DNA of 64,000 nucleotides, taken from contig NZ_CP054856.1 in NCBI RefSeq assembly GCF_018417475.1, positions 2,263,001-2,327,000 of the forward strand, given 5' to 3'. The position numbers and the translations under genes were made by a program. Positions 45,153-53,746 of the stretch are shown here, piece by piece. Source of the stretch: Novosphingobium decolorationis. Lineage in GTDB: Bacteria; Pseudomonadota; Alphaproteobacteria; Sphingomonadales; Sphingomonadaceae. Position 1 is the stretch's first letter; each line of letters starts with the position of its first letter. Below the pieces are notes generated by a model, which worked only from the letters and a program-made list of their open reading frames with translations, was not told the origin of the DNA and did not search any database.

Positions 45153-45283
45153 TCCGTCCCGCCCAGGACCGCGAACTCGTGGCGCTGGACAAGCCCGGAT
45201 CGGCACTGGCGCGTAGCTGCTCGATGCCTAGGGCACCGAACTAGTCGAGCGGCTGTTCGGCGACTAACCACTGGAGACGCACA

Positions 45284-46219
45284 ATGTCCCTCGATGAAGG
45301 CAATGATGGCCACGGTTATGTGATGTCGCCGCACGTCGCGGCCATGCTTGAAAGCAAGAAGGCTGGAGAGGCAACAGTCCGTGCCTTCATCGCAGACATC
45401 TTCACGCAGCGAATCCAATCGCATCATGCAGAGGCGATGAAAGGAAAGCGGTTCGCAGAGCACCTCGAGCGCTTTATTGAGCGCGCGCCGCAAGTCATCG
45501 AGGTCATTGTCTACACGGACGAGGTGGAAGGCTTCTCGATCCAGCAGGTCCAGCGCATCACCGACGATCTTGTCGAACTCGAGGATAGCGCATTTATGGC
45601 ACGCTATGGCCTCGAGGAGCTGTTCGCCGCGCTGTCCGAAGCGGAAGCCGCTGGCGAACTCGATCCGGAAACACCTTATCAGGCGCTGGCGAAACACATC
45701 GATCCGGTTAATCCCGCAGCCGGCGCCCTGACTATCGACCGGCTCATTCTCAGCGCAATCCGCGCCCGGGACAGCCACTACAACCGCCAGCGCGCCGCGA
45801 GCTTTGCAGGGTCGTTCATGGTTGCAAGCGGCCTCGCCAGTCTCGGCGTGTCTGCGCTGCTTCACGCTATCGGATCGGCAACGCCCCTCCCGCTCCCCAC
45901 CCCGCCAGTCGCCGTCGCGCTCGCAATACTGGCGATCGGCTTAGGTCTCACCTGGCTCTCCTTTCGCTGGCGCGACAAGGAGCCCGATCCACCATTGCCT
46001 GCAACCATCTCGGCATGGCTGACGGAAAATAATCACCAGAATGGCCTGCGCTACTGGCACGCGGTCTACTGGCCGACGGCAAAGCGCCTTGCGTGCGAGC
46101 GAAGAGTGTTCGGTTTCAGTTTCCCGAAAAAAAGCCCACTGTCAACGGCGGAGCAAAAGTCGGCCATGGGGCGGCGTAAAACCAGGCCATCGTGTTACAC
46201 GCCGGGGGGAGTGGCGTGA
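45284..46219 (+). CDS. Membrane protein of unknown function, 3' end altered by IS21
   Basis: A 311-residue frame. Residues 1-165 are soluble and helical (FIADIFTQRIQSHHAEAMKG, QQVQRITDDLVELEDS). Two membrane helices follow (about 170-195 and 205-228), then a short C-terminal part. The last 27 residues, from about 46140, are read from the left end of the IS21 element, so the original C-terminus is lost or changed. Family not recognised. It lies downstream of the VapBC pair with 131 nt between. Confidence 0.6.
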   Translation: MSLDEGNDGHGYVMSPHVAAMLESKKAGEATVRAFIADIFTQRIQSHHAEAMKGKRFAEHLERFIERAPQVIEVIVYTDEVEGFSIQQVQRITDDLVELEDSAFMARYGLEELFAALSEAEAAGELDPETPYQALAKHIDPVNPAAGALTIDRLILSAIRARDSHYNRQRAASFAGSFMVASGLASLGVSALLHAIGSATPLPLPTPPVAVALAILAIGLGLTWLSFRWRDKEPDPPLPATISAWLTENNHQNGLRYWHAVYWPTAKRLACERRVFGFSFPKKSPLSTAEQKSAMGRRKTRPSCYTPGGVA

Positions 46220-46262
46220 GGGCGTAGCCCGAGGGCCACTCCCCCCGGCATTGGCTTGCTTT

Positions 46263-47030
46263 TCAGGGTCTGATTTTGGCCTTGCGGGCCCGGCTGTGAG
46301 CGAGGCGATAGCTTTCGCCGTTCATCTCGAGGATGCTGACGTGATGGGTCAGGCGATCGAGGAGCGCGCCTGTGAGACGCTCGGATCCGAAGGTTTCGGT
46401 CCATTCGTCGAAGGGCAGGTTGCTGGTGATCAAGGTGGAGCCGCGTTCGTAACGCTGGGAGATCAGCTCGAACAGCAGTTCGGCGCCGGTCTTGGAGAGC
46501 GGTACGAAGCCCAGTTCGTCGATGATGAGCAGTTTGTATCCGACCATCTGCTTCTGGAAGCGCAGGAGACGCCGCTCGTCGCGCGCCTCCATCATTTCGC
46601 TGACCAGCGCCGCCGCAGTGGTGAAGCCCACCGACAGCCCTTTCTGGCATGCTGCCAGTCCGAGCCCCAACGCTACGTGCGTCTTTCCGGTGCCCGATGG
46701 CCCCAGAGCGATGGCGTTCTCACGCCGCTCGATCCACTCGCAGCGCGCCATCTCGAGCACCTGCATCTTGTTGAGCCTCGGGATGACGGTGAAGTCGAAG
46801 CTGTCGAGGCTTTTGACGGCGGGGAAGCGCGCGGCCTTGATGCGCCGCTCGACCATACGACGCTCCCTGTCGATCATCTCCATCTCGACAAGGCGGGCGA
46901 GGAAGCGGATATGATCGACGCCTTCAGCGGCACATTGCCGGGCGAGCTTGTGGTGCTCTCGCAGGCACGTAGGCAGCTTGAGTGCCTTGAGATTGTGAGC
47001 GAGAAGAAGCTCCGGGGTCTGATCGCTCAT
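46263..47030 (-). CDS. istB: IS21 helper ATPase IstB
   Basis: A 255-residue AAA+ ATPase that assists the IS21 transposase. Walker A is GPSGTGKTHVALGLG, Walker B is LLIIDELGF, and a sensor region LITSNLPFDEWTETFG follows. The ATG at 47030 overlaps the istA stop (ATGA), which is the normal layout. Complete. Confidence 0.95.
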   Translation of the reverse strand: MSDQTPELLLAHNLKALKLPTCLREHHKLARQCAAEGVDHIRFLARLVEMEMIDRERRMVERRIKAARFPAVKSLDSFDFTVIPRLNKMQVLEMARCEWIERRENAIALGPSGTGKTHVALGLGLAACQKGLSVGFTTAAALVSEMMEARDERRLLRFQKQMVGYKLLIIDELGFVPLSKTGAELLFELISQRYERGSTLITSNLPFDEWTETFGSERLTGALLDRLTHHVSILEMNGESYRLAHSRARKAKIRP

Positions 47031-48533
47031 GCGGCCTCCTGCTGGTCGGAGAGCAGGCTCAGATAGGCTCTGGCAAAGGTCTTCTCGACCGTTGTGCGTG
47101 GCAGGAAGGGATAGACGTCCGTGTCCAGCCCGGCGGTACGCGTTCGACCCGGCACAGGGCGAGGTGCTTGACGGCATCGAAGCCGATGGCGCCAAGATCA
47201 ATGGCCTGTTCCACCGCCGCCTGGAGATCGGCGAGGGTGAACGTTTCCAACAGGCGCAGCACCTGTACATATTCACGCCTGCCATGCTTGTGCATGCGGC
47301 CTTCCATCAACCGCTGCAGTGTCGTGAACGCTTCGGGCAAATCCCAGCCCTGCAAAGGCGCGGCTCGGTCGAATGCGTTGATCTTCTGCTCGATCAGCGG
47401 GAGATAGTGGAGCGGGTCGAAGATAACCTCCTCGCGGGCATAACAACGAGGATGACGGGCGATGACTTCGCTGCGGCAGCCGACCACCACCTCATCGACA
47501 TAGGCCCTGATCCAGACCTCCTGATGGCCCCGTGCCACCGGAACCGAATAATCGTTGGTCCTGTAGCGCACCAGGGATTGCGAGGAGACCCGCCCGCTCG
47601 TCTGATCGCAGGCCTCGAAGGGTGTAGCGGGCAGAGGCTGCATGGCTGCCAGATCGCGTTGCAAGCGCTCACCGATCGTCTCGCTCTGTCCGCGCACCTT
47701 GTCCTGCTGGCGCTTGCGGCATTGCTCCTCCAGCCATAGGTTGAAGGCCTCCCGTGTCGGGAACTTCGGGATCGGCACCATGAAATTGCGGCGGCAGTAA
47801 CCAACCAGCCCTTCCACATTGCCTTTCTCGTTCCCTTGCCCGGGCGGGCATAGCGGTCGCGGATCACGTAATGCGACAGGAAAGCGCTGAACAGCGTGGC
47901 ACGCTTACGCGTGCCGTCTGGCAGGATCTTCGCCACAAGGCAGCGATCGTTGTCATAGACGATCGAGCGCGGCACCGCGCCGAAGAACGCGAAGGCATGA
48001 ACGTGTCCGTCCACCCGTGCCTCCGCCACCGCCGCCGGATAGGCCCGCACATAGCAGGCATCACTGTGCGGCAGATCGAGTGCGAAGAAGTAGGCCTTCT
48101 GCTGCACCCCGCCGATCTCCACCAGCGCTTCCCCGAAATCGGCCTGCGCATCCCCCGCCGGGTGGGCCAGCGGCACGAACATCTCCCGGCTGCGTTGCTC
48201 ACGCTCGCGGATGTAATCCTTGATGATCGTATAGCCGCCGGTGAAACCATGCTCGGCGCGCAAGCGGTCGAATACCCGCTTCGCCGTATGGCGCTGTTTG
48301 CGCGGGACGCAGCGGTCCCCTTCAAGCCATCCATCAATGATCGCCACAAACCCGTCCAGCTTCGGACGCTGCGGGACAGATTGACGCCGGTAACCCGGTG
48401 GCGATGAAAACGACAGCATCTTGCGCACCGTGTCGCGCGACACATTGAAACGCTTCGCCGCCGCCCGCTGGCTCATGCCATCCGCGCAAGCCAAACGGAC
48501 CTGAAGATAAAGTTCCACGCTGTAGATCCCCAC
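47027..48533 (-). pseudogene. istA: IS21 transposase IstA with two apparent frameshifts
   Basis: The first frame (from 48533) gives the HTH segment DGMSQRAAAKRFNVSRDTV and the integrase core with DAQADFGEALVEIGG and FFGAVPRSIVYDN. At about 47842 the frame breaks after RPGKG; the next frame resumes with EGLVGYCRRNFMVPIPKFPT. A second break near 47129 shifts it again so that LDTDVYPFLPRTTVEK and the normal end LLSDQQEAA can be read. Each break is explained by one missing G in a short G run (AAGGGAACG and CCGCCGGGCTGG). Either the gene is dead or the assembly has errors here. Confidence 0.85.
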
Positions 48534-48594
48534 ACCTCCCTGACTTGGCAGAAAGGCTTCAAGGTGGACGACTTTTACGCCGCCCGCAGCAGGA

Positions 48595-48846
48595 CTATCC
48601 CGCCGCTAGCGTGGTCGAATATTGCTCCGCCGTTCTCAGAAGACGCAAGGCATCGCCGAAGCCTTCAGGTTCTTCCCATTCCGTAGTCGTGGGCAGCGGG
48701 TTCTCCGTTGGCTGCTTCAACTGCGGTCCAGATTTCGTGACTTTGGATTTGCGCTTGGATTTTACGGTCGGTGTTGGCCGAGGTGTGCGGGGCATAGTGC
48801 GATCCGAAAGGAGATTGTGCTCGCGCCAGTCGGGTCGCCGGCTCAC
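48595..48846 (-). pseudogene. Hypothetical small protein, C-terminus lost to IS21
   Basis: An 83-codon frame whose last 15 residues lie in the IS21 right end. The remaining part is basic and Pro/Thr-rich (MPRTPRPTPTVKSKRKSK) and then acidic (EWEEPEGFGDALRLL). No family is recognised. The start (GTG 48846 or ATG 48795) has no clear ribosome site. Confidence 0.4.
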
Positions 48847-48960
48847 GAAAGGCGCGCGCCTATCCTAGAAAATCATCGACAAGTCACGGTATTAGTGAGA
48901 GAAAATGGCTGGAAACTTGTGCAGATGTGCCATCACTGCCGCATGCTCCCGATGAGCTCA

Positions 48961-49865
48961 GAGGCCGTTTCGAAAGGGGTTGAGCGGCTGAGGTTCGTGT
49001 GATTCCGGGGGTTTTGCAGACAACCCGGAGATCTTGATGTGGACCCCAGCCACCCGCGTGCAGCATACGCGTGTTTCGAAGCGTTACCAGACGGATTTGA
49101 GCGATGCCGAGTGGGCGCTGATCGCGACATTTGTTCCCGAGGCGCGCACGACGGGGCGGCGACGGCAATGGCCAATGCGCGAAATCGTGAACGCCATCTT
49201 CTACGTTCTGCGCGGCGGGATTGCATGGCGGTTGCTGCCCAAGGACTTCCCGCCGTGGCAGACGGTCTACCGCTGGTTTGCCCGGTTTCGTGACGAATGC
49301 CTGTTCGAGCGGATCAACCATGCGCTGGTCGCGCTCGATCGCGAGCGAGCCGGAAGGGACGCCTCGCCAAGCGGAGCCATCATCGACAGTCAGAGCGTCA
49401 AGACCACCGAGAGCGGCGGACCGCGCGGCTACGATGCTGGCAAGAAGATCAAAGGTCGCAAGCGCCATGCTCTGGTCGATACTGACGGCAGGCCGCTGCT
49501 TGTCGAGCCGCACACCGCCGATGTCCAGGATCGTGATGGCGGCGGCGCGTTGCTGCAAATCTCGCGCGGCCTCTTCCCGTTCATCGAGAAGGTCTGGGCC
49601 GATGGCGGCTATAACCATCACCGTGTCACCGAGGCGACCCGCATCACCGTCGAGATAGTCAGCAAGATCGCCGGGCAGTCCGGCTTCGTCGTCCTCCCTC
49701 GGCGCTGGGTGGTCGAGCGGTTCTTCGCTTGGGTCAATCGAAACCGCCGTCTGGCCAAGGACGTGGAAGCCACCCTCAAATCCGCCGCAGCCTTCCTCTA
49801 CGCCGCCGCCGCCATGCTCATGCTACGCCGTTTGGCTCGGTCAGCGTGAGTTTCGAAACCGACTC
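48961..49865 (+). mobile_element. IS5-family insertion sequence (IS1031/IS427-like)
   Basis: A 905-bp element. The left end reads GAGGCCGTTTCGAAA (48961-48975) and the complement of the right end GAGTCGGTTTCGAAA (49851-49865), 13 of 15 matching. The triplet TCA flanks both sides (48958-48960 and 49866-49868), fitting the 3-bp TNA duplications of this group. Confidence 0.85.
49037..49849 (+). CDS. IS5-family transposase
   Basis: A 270-residue single-frame DDE transposase. The DUF4096-like head LSDAEWALIATFVPE and VLRGGIAWRLLPKDFPPWQT precede the catalytic motifs IIDSQSVKT (Asp), VWADGGY (Asp) and WVVERFFAWVNR (Glu). Complete. The ATG at 49037 is preferred to a TTG at 49034. Confidence 0.95.
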   Translation: MWTPATRVQHTRVSKRYQTDLSDAEWALIATFVPEARTTGRRRQWPMREIVNAIFYVLRGGIAWRLLPKDFPPWQTVYRWFARFRDECLFERINHALVALDRERAGRDASPSGAIIDSQSVKTTESGGPRGYDAGKKIKGRKRHALVDTDGRPLLVEPHTADVQDRDGGGALLQISRGLFPFIEKVWADGGYNHHRVTEATRITVEIVSKIAGQSGFVVLPRRWVVERFFAWVNRNRRLAKDVEATLKSAAAFLYAAAAMLMLRRLARSA

Positions 49866-50116
49866 TCAGTTCGCCGTCATATGCAATGGGAATTTCAGAT
49901 CGCAATCAGGAGAAAAGGCGCAATTCTCAGATCGCCTGGCAGTTTCTCTAGCGGCGTCATCCAAGCTTTATTCGAAAGACACAGAGGTGACTGCTGATCT
50001 GTTTTCGCAAATCCCCTTGGAGCGGTGCCACGGCGCATCTCCCAGCGATGCAGAAAGTGGGCGAAGATGCGGAGAAGCGAGGTCGCGCCTCCTTGTGCGG
50101 TTATTTAATACATCAT

Positions 50117-50149
50117 ATATGACGCGATAATAGATTTTTATCGTCATAT
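50117..50149 (+). promoter_or_regulatory. AT-rich inverted repeat upstream of hipB
   Basis: Near-perfect arms ATATGACGCGATAA (50117-50130) and TTATCGTCATAT (50138-50149), ending 4 nt before the hipB start. The location and symmetry fit an autoregulatory HipB operator. The stretch is far more AT-rich than its surroundings. Confidence 0.55.
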
Positions 50150-50153
50150 TTGG

Positions 50154-50540
50154 ATGCATGCGATGGGATCCCCAAAAGCGAAGCAAGCTTTGGAACGCCT
50201 CGGCAATGATATTCGCGCCGCCCGGTTGCGACGCGGGGTCGCCGTGGCCGATTTGGCGGTACGAGCAGGTACATCTCCCAGTTCCATCAGCAGGCTTGAG
50301 AAGGGTGATAGCGGCGTCGCGATAGGCACGCTTGCCGAGGTTTTGGTCGCACTTGGGCTGATCGAGCGGCTTACCGACCTGGTAGACGTGCGCAAGGACG
50401 ACCTCGGGCTTGCATTGGCGGGCGAGCGCGGTCCGCGCCGAGGACGCACGTTCGCCGCCCGTCTGAAATCGCAAAAAGCAAAATCCAGTAAGGGCGAAGG
50501 CCAACAAGACATCATCGACCCCGATGGGGCGGCCTTCTGA
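50154..50540 (+). CDS. hipB: HipB-type antitoxin (XRE-family regulator)
   Basis: A 128-residue DNA-binding protein. The Cro/CI helix-turn-helix covers about residues 16-70 with RRGVAVADLAVRAGTSPSSI and SRLEKGDSGVAIGTLAEVLV. The C-terminal tail is basic and probably flexible. It should repress the hipBA operon and neutralise HipA. Its stop overlaps the hipA start. An ATG at 50163 is an alternative start. Confidence 0.88.
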   Translation: MHAMGSPKAKQALERLGNDIRAARLRRGVAVADLAVRAGTSPSSISRLEKGDSGVAIGTLAEVLVALGLIERLTDLVDVRKDDLGLALAGERGPRRGRTFAARLKSQKAKSSKGEGQQDIIDPDGAAF

Positions 50541-51772
50541 TGGCCGATTTCAGTGCCCATGTCGCGCTCGGAGAAAGCCTGACGCCGGTCGGGCAACTTC
50601 GCTTCACCCATGCTGGCCCGCGCCAATTCTCGACGTTCAGCTATGAACCGGCATGGATCGAAAATCCGCGCGCATTTGCCATCGAGCCGGATTTCACCCT
50701 TGAGGCCGGGCCCTTCCACCGATCAGGGCAGTCCGCCAACACGCGCGACGCATTGGCAGGCGTATTTGCCGATGCTGCGCCCGATAGCTGGGGGCGACGG
50801 TTGCTTGAACGTGCCTACGGCAATGGCCTCAGTGAGTTCGAGTACCTTACGCTGTCTGATGACACCTGCCGTCAGGGAGCCATGCGTTTTCTCGATGAGG
50901 ATGGTCAGGTCATCCGCGGCAACGCAGAGGATGCTGTCCCTCGCCTCGTCGATTTGGAAGCGATCACAGCGATCGCACGCGCCTATGAGCAGGGCAAGGA
51001 GGTGTCCGCCGAGGCCATGCAAGCGCTCGCAGGTGCGGGTGGCTCCGGCGGCGCCCGTCCCAAAGCCAATGTCAGGGATGGGGACGACCTGTGGCTCGCA
51101 AAATTCACTTCGGTTCACGACCAGCAACCGATCGAACGGGTAGAAGTGGCGACGCTACGTCTTGCTGCCGCCTGTGGCATCCGCACGCCCGTGGCGCGTC
51201 TCGAGTTGGCCGATACGCCTTTTCCCGTAGCGCTGATCCAGCGGTTCGACCGCAGAGGCGTGAACCGAATTCCCTATATTTCGGCACGTACCGCGCTCGG
51301 CAAGAGCGGTGCGGAATTGGGCTCCTATACCGAGATCGTCGACTTCATCCGGCAATACTCGCCCCAGCCCAGGCAAGATTTTCGCGAACTCTACCGGCGC
51401 TTGGCGTTCACCATCCTTGTGTCCAACAAGGACGACCACCTGAAGAACCATGGCTTCCTGTATGTCGGCGGCGGGCAATGGCGCCTGTCGCCGGTGTTCG
51501 ACGTCAATCCTGCCCCCGACCGCAACCCGCATTTAGAAACGGCGATCCTGGAAGGCGGCGCGCATGACCGCTCGATGGCGCTTGCGCTGGAGGCCTGCGA
51601 GTTCTTCGAAATCGGGGAGCAGGAAGCCCGCGACACCATTCAAGGGCTGGCACAGACGGTGTCCTCCTCATGGCGCAATGCGCTTCGAGAGGTCGGCGTG
51701 TCCGGAGCGCCGGCAAGATCATATGAGCCAGCGTTCGTTCACGACGAGATGGGACTCGCACTGAATTTATAA
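50540..51772 (+). CDS. hipA: HipA-type serine/threonine kinase toxin
   Basis: A 410-residue HipA-like kinase. The N-terminal HipA_N region is followed by a Gly-rich loop (GAGGSGGARPKANV) and LWLAKFTS with the ATP-binding Lys. The catalytic loop is ILVSNKDDHLKNHGFLY and a DFG-like metal motif lies in SPVFDVNPAP. E. coli HipA inhibits glutamyl-tRNA synthetase by phosphorylation; the target here is unknown. Intact, coupled to hipB, and the last cargo before the island integrase. Confidence 0.92.
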   Translation: MADFSAHVALGESLTPVGQLRFTHAGPRQFSTFSYEPAWIENPRAFAIEPDFTLEAGPFHRSGQSANTRDALAGVFADAAPDSWGRRLLERAYGNGLSEFEYLTLSDDTCRQGAMRFLDEDGQVIRGNAEDAVPRLVDLEAITAIARAYEQGKEVSAEAMQALAGAGGSGGARPKANVRDGDDLWLAKFTSVHDQQPIERVEVATLRLAAACGIRTPVARLELADTPFPVALIQRFDRRGVNRIPYISARTALGKSGAELGSYTEIVDFIRQYSPQPRQDFRELYRRLAFTILVSNKDDHLKNHGFLYVGGGQWRLSPVFDVNPAPDRNPHLETAILEGGAHDRSMALALEACEFFEIGEQEARDTIQGLAQTVSSSWRNALREVGVSGAPARSYEPAFVHDEMGLALNL

Positions 51773-51774
51773 TT

Positions 51775-51815
51775 CATATTTGATGATTTAAGGAAAATAA
51801 ATTATCAAATATGAC
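51775..51815 (+). repeat. Long AT-rich inverted repeat after hipA
   Basis: Arms TCATATTTGATGATTT (51775-51790) and AAATTATCAAATATGA (51800-51815) match at 15 of 16 positions with a 9-nt loop. It starts two bases after the hipA stop and could be a terminator for hipA and for the integrase coming from the other side. The core TCATATTTG also occurs at 50144-50152 before hipB. Confidence 0.6.
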
Positions 51816-51852
51816 TTTATCAGTAGGCCCAAAAGAGATTTAGCTCAAAGGA

Positions 51853-53040
51853 TCATTGCGAGCTTTCTGAAACACCCTTCCCATCTGTCTTGGGGTTCGA
51901 TCCTCCGCAAAAAGCATCCCAGTCGCCCATCATCGCCCGGCGCTTCTCCAGCAGATTGCCTCGGCGATAGGCTGCCTCGGTCTTGCTCTTCACCACGTGG
52001 GCAAGCGCCGCCTCCGCAACATCGCCAGGATGCTGGGTTTCCTCGCTGACCCAGTCTCGGAAAGACGAGCGAAAACCGTGCGCGGTATAGGGCTCGCGCA
52101 TCTCGCGAAGCAGTTTGGTAAGGGTCATGTCGGACAGCGGGGACTTCGGCCGCGCCCCAGGAAATACCAAGGTAGCCGCCCCTAGGCGCAATTCCTCGCA
52201 TCGCCGCAGAATTTTCAAGGCGCCCTCGCCCAATGGCACGACATGCTCGCGCTGGGCCTTCATCCGATCCTTGGGGATGGTCCAGAGCTTGGCTTCGAGA
52301 TCGATCTCATCCCAAGTCGCCTCGCGCACCTCTCCAGAACGTCCGGCCGTCAGGATCGCAAACTGGAGCGCAAGGCGGCTGAACGATTCGCGTTCACGCA
52401 GACGCCGCAGGAATGTCGGTACCTTGTCGTAGGGCATGGCAGCGAAATGGCCATCCTTCTTGGGCTGGCGGGGAAGCCCCTTCGTGATCGCGCGCATAGG
52501 AGCCTCTGTTTCGCGATAGCCCGAGGCGTAGGCCCAATCGAGAACGGCCCCGATCCGCTGGCGCACCCGCCTCGCCGTCTCGGGTTTCGAGAGCCAGATT
52601 TCAGAAAGAAGGTTTCGGATCATCGGCCCCGTGATCTCGCTCACCTGGCGATCGCCGATATGGGGGAAGACATAGGCCTCGAGCGTGCTCGACCACTGCC
52701 CTGCATGCTTCTCATTGCGCCAGGTCTTGTTGTGCGCGGCGATGACCTTGGCTGCTGCCTCACGGAACGTTGGGATGCCCTGAGCCTTGCGCCGCTCGAA
52801 GATGGGATCAAGGCCCATCTCTACCCAGCTCCGGATTTCCCTCGCCTTGTCCCGGGCGGTGGCGAGCGAAACTTTGGCAGCGCTGCCAAGACCGAAGTCT
52901 CGTCGCATCCCGTGCTTCTGAACGCGGCATATCCAGCTCTTCGAGCCGGTCGGATGCACGACGAGGTACAACCCTTCACCGTCGCCCATTCGGCCGGGCC
53001 GCGTGGCAGCCTTCACACTCGTTGCGGACAGCTTTCCCAT
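51853..53040 (-). CDS. P4-type tyrosine integrase of the genomic island
   Basis: A 395-residue integrase of the P4/DUF4102 class. The N-terminal arm-binding domain (GEGLYLVVHPTGSKSW, RRDFGLGSAAKVSLATARDK) is followed by the catalytic domain with Arg in ILTAGRSGEVREA, HGFRSSFRDW (HxxR), LAHVVKSKTEAAYRRG (His and the Tyr nucleophile). It begins 80 nt from the 3' end of tRNA-Ser(CGA), the expected attachment site, and points away from the tRNA into the island. The island therefore extends leftward from here. Confidence 0.95.
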   Translation of the reverse strand: MGKLSATSVKAATRPGRMGDGEGLYLVVHPTGSKSWICRVQKHGMRRDFGLGSAAKVSLATARDKAREIRSWVEMGLDPIFERRKAQGIPTFREAAAKVIAAHNKTWRNEKHAGQWSSTLEAYVFPHIGDRQVSEITGPMIRNLLSEIWLSKPETARRVRQRIGAVLDWAYASGYRETEAPMRAITKGLPRQPKKDGHFAAMPYDKVPTFLRRLRERESFSRLALQFAILTAGRSGEVREATWDEIDLEAKLWTIPKDRMKAQREHVVPLGEGALKILRRCEELRLGAATLVFPGARPKSPLSDMTLTKLLREMREPYTAHGFRSSFRDWVSEETQHPGDVAEAALAHVVKSKTEAAYRRGNLLEKRRAMMGDWDAFCGGSNPKTDGKGVSESSQ

Positions 53041-53120
53041 GACCTAAACCTTCCCACATTTTATCCCACATGACCAATCGGACACCGATGGATCGCTCTG
53101 GATGTGTCTGGAAGAGTAAG

Positions 53121-53210
<90 letters not shown>

Positions 53211-53365
53211 GCTCGAAGTGCCATCTGCAGGATATGCCTGCGAGGTCAGGAAGAAGCGCGCCACTAATCCAACTTTGCGAGCTTGCCAAGCCCCTAAATG
53301 ACAAAAAAGGGGAACATTTTTTCAGCTTGCTTGTCCGCTCCCCTTGCGGGGCCTATATTGCACAT

Positions 53366-53746
53366 ATGAACAGAGCGTCCTTTTTCTCGCCTCAGGCCGG
53401 ACGCGTGATCGATGCGCCGCGCCAGATGCGCGCCCGTTTTGCCATCGGCGACATCGTGCGCCACCGCGATCACGACTTCCGCGGCGTCGTCTTCGACATC
53501 GACCCTGTCTTCGCCAACAGCGAGGAATGGTACGAATCGATCCCGGCCGAGATCCGCCCCCTGCGCGAGCAGCCTTTCTACCACCTCCTCGCCGAAGCCG
53601 ACGATTCGAGCTACGTCGCCTATGTCAGCCAACAGAACCTGATGGCCGATGACGAAGGCGGTCCGGTCGACCACCCCTCGCTTTCACAGATCTTTGAAGA
53701 CTACCGCAACGGCCGCTACCAGCTTCGTCGCAGCCTCGCGCATTAG
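53366..53746 (+). CDS. hspQ: Heat-shock protein HspQ
   Basis: A 126-residue YccV/HspQ protein, a small hemimethylated-DNA-binding-like factor that adjusts Lon protease specificity in enterobacteria. Family features are RFAIGDIVRHRDHDFRGVVF, DPVFANSEEWYES and QPFYHLLAEADDSSYVAYVS. The ATG at 53366 is within a TATTG-CACATATG context. Its stop codon at 53744 lies inside a candidate end repeat of the following IS110 element, so the last codons may have been altered. Confidence 0.92.
   Translation: MNRASFFSPQAGRVIDAPRQMRARFAIGDIVRHRDHDFRGVVFDIDPVFANSEEWYESIPAEIRPLREQPFYHLLAEADDSSYVAYVSQQNLMADDEGGPVDHPSLSQIFEDYRNGRYQLRRSLAH

Larger units (their letters stand above)
46140..48638 (-). mobile_element. 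IS21-family insertion sequence
   Basis: A 2499-bp element with TG...CA ends. The left end reads TGTCAACGGCGGAGCAAAAG and the complement of the right end TGAGAACGGCGGAGCAATAT; the match continues with TCGGCCA and TCGACCA. No target duplication is visible (left CCAC, right GAAG), which suggests a later rearrangement. It contains istA and istB on the minus strand. Confidence 0.9.

Noticed and set aside
48847..48960. Possible small gene between the IS21 and IS5 elements
   Set aside because: No frame with ribosome site or recognisable sequence was found in this short stretch.
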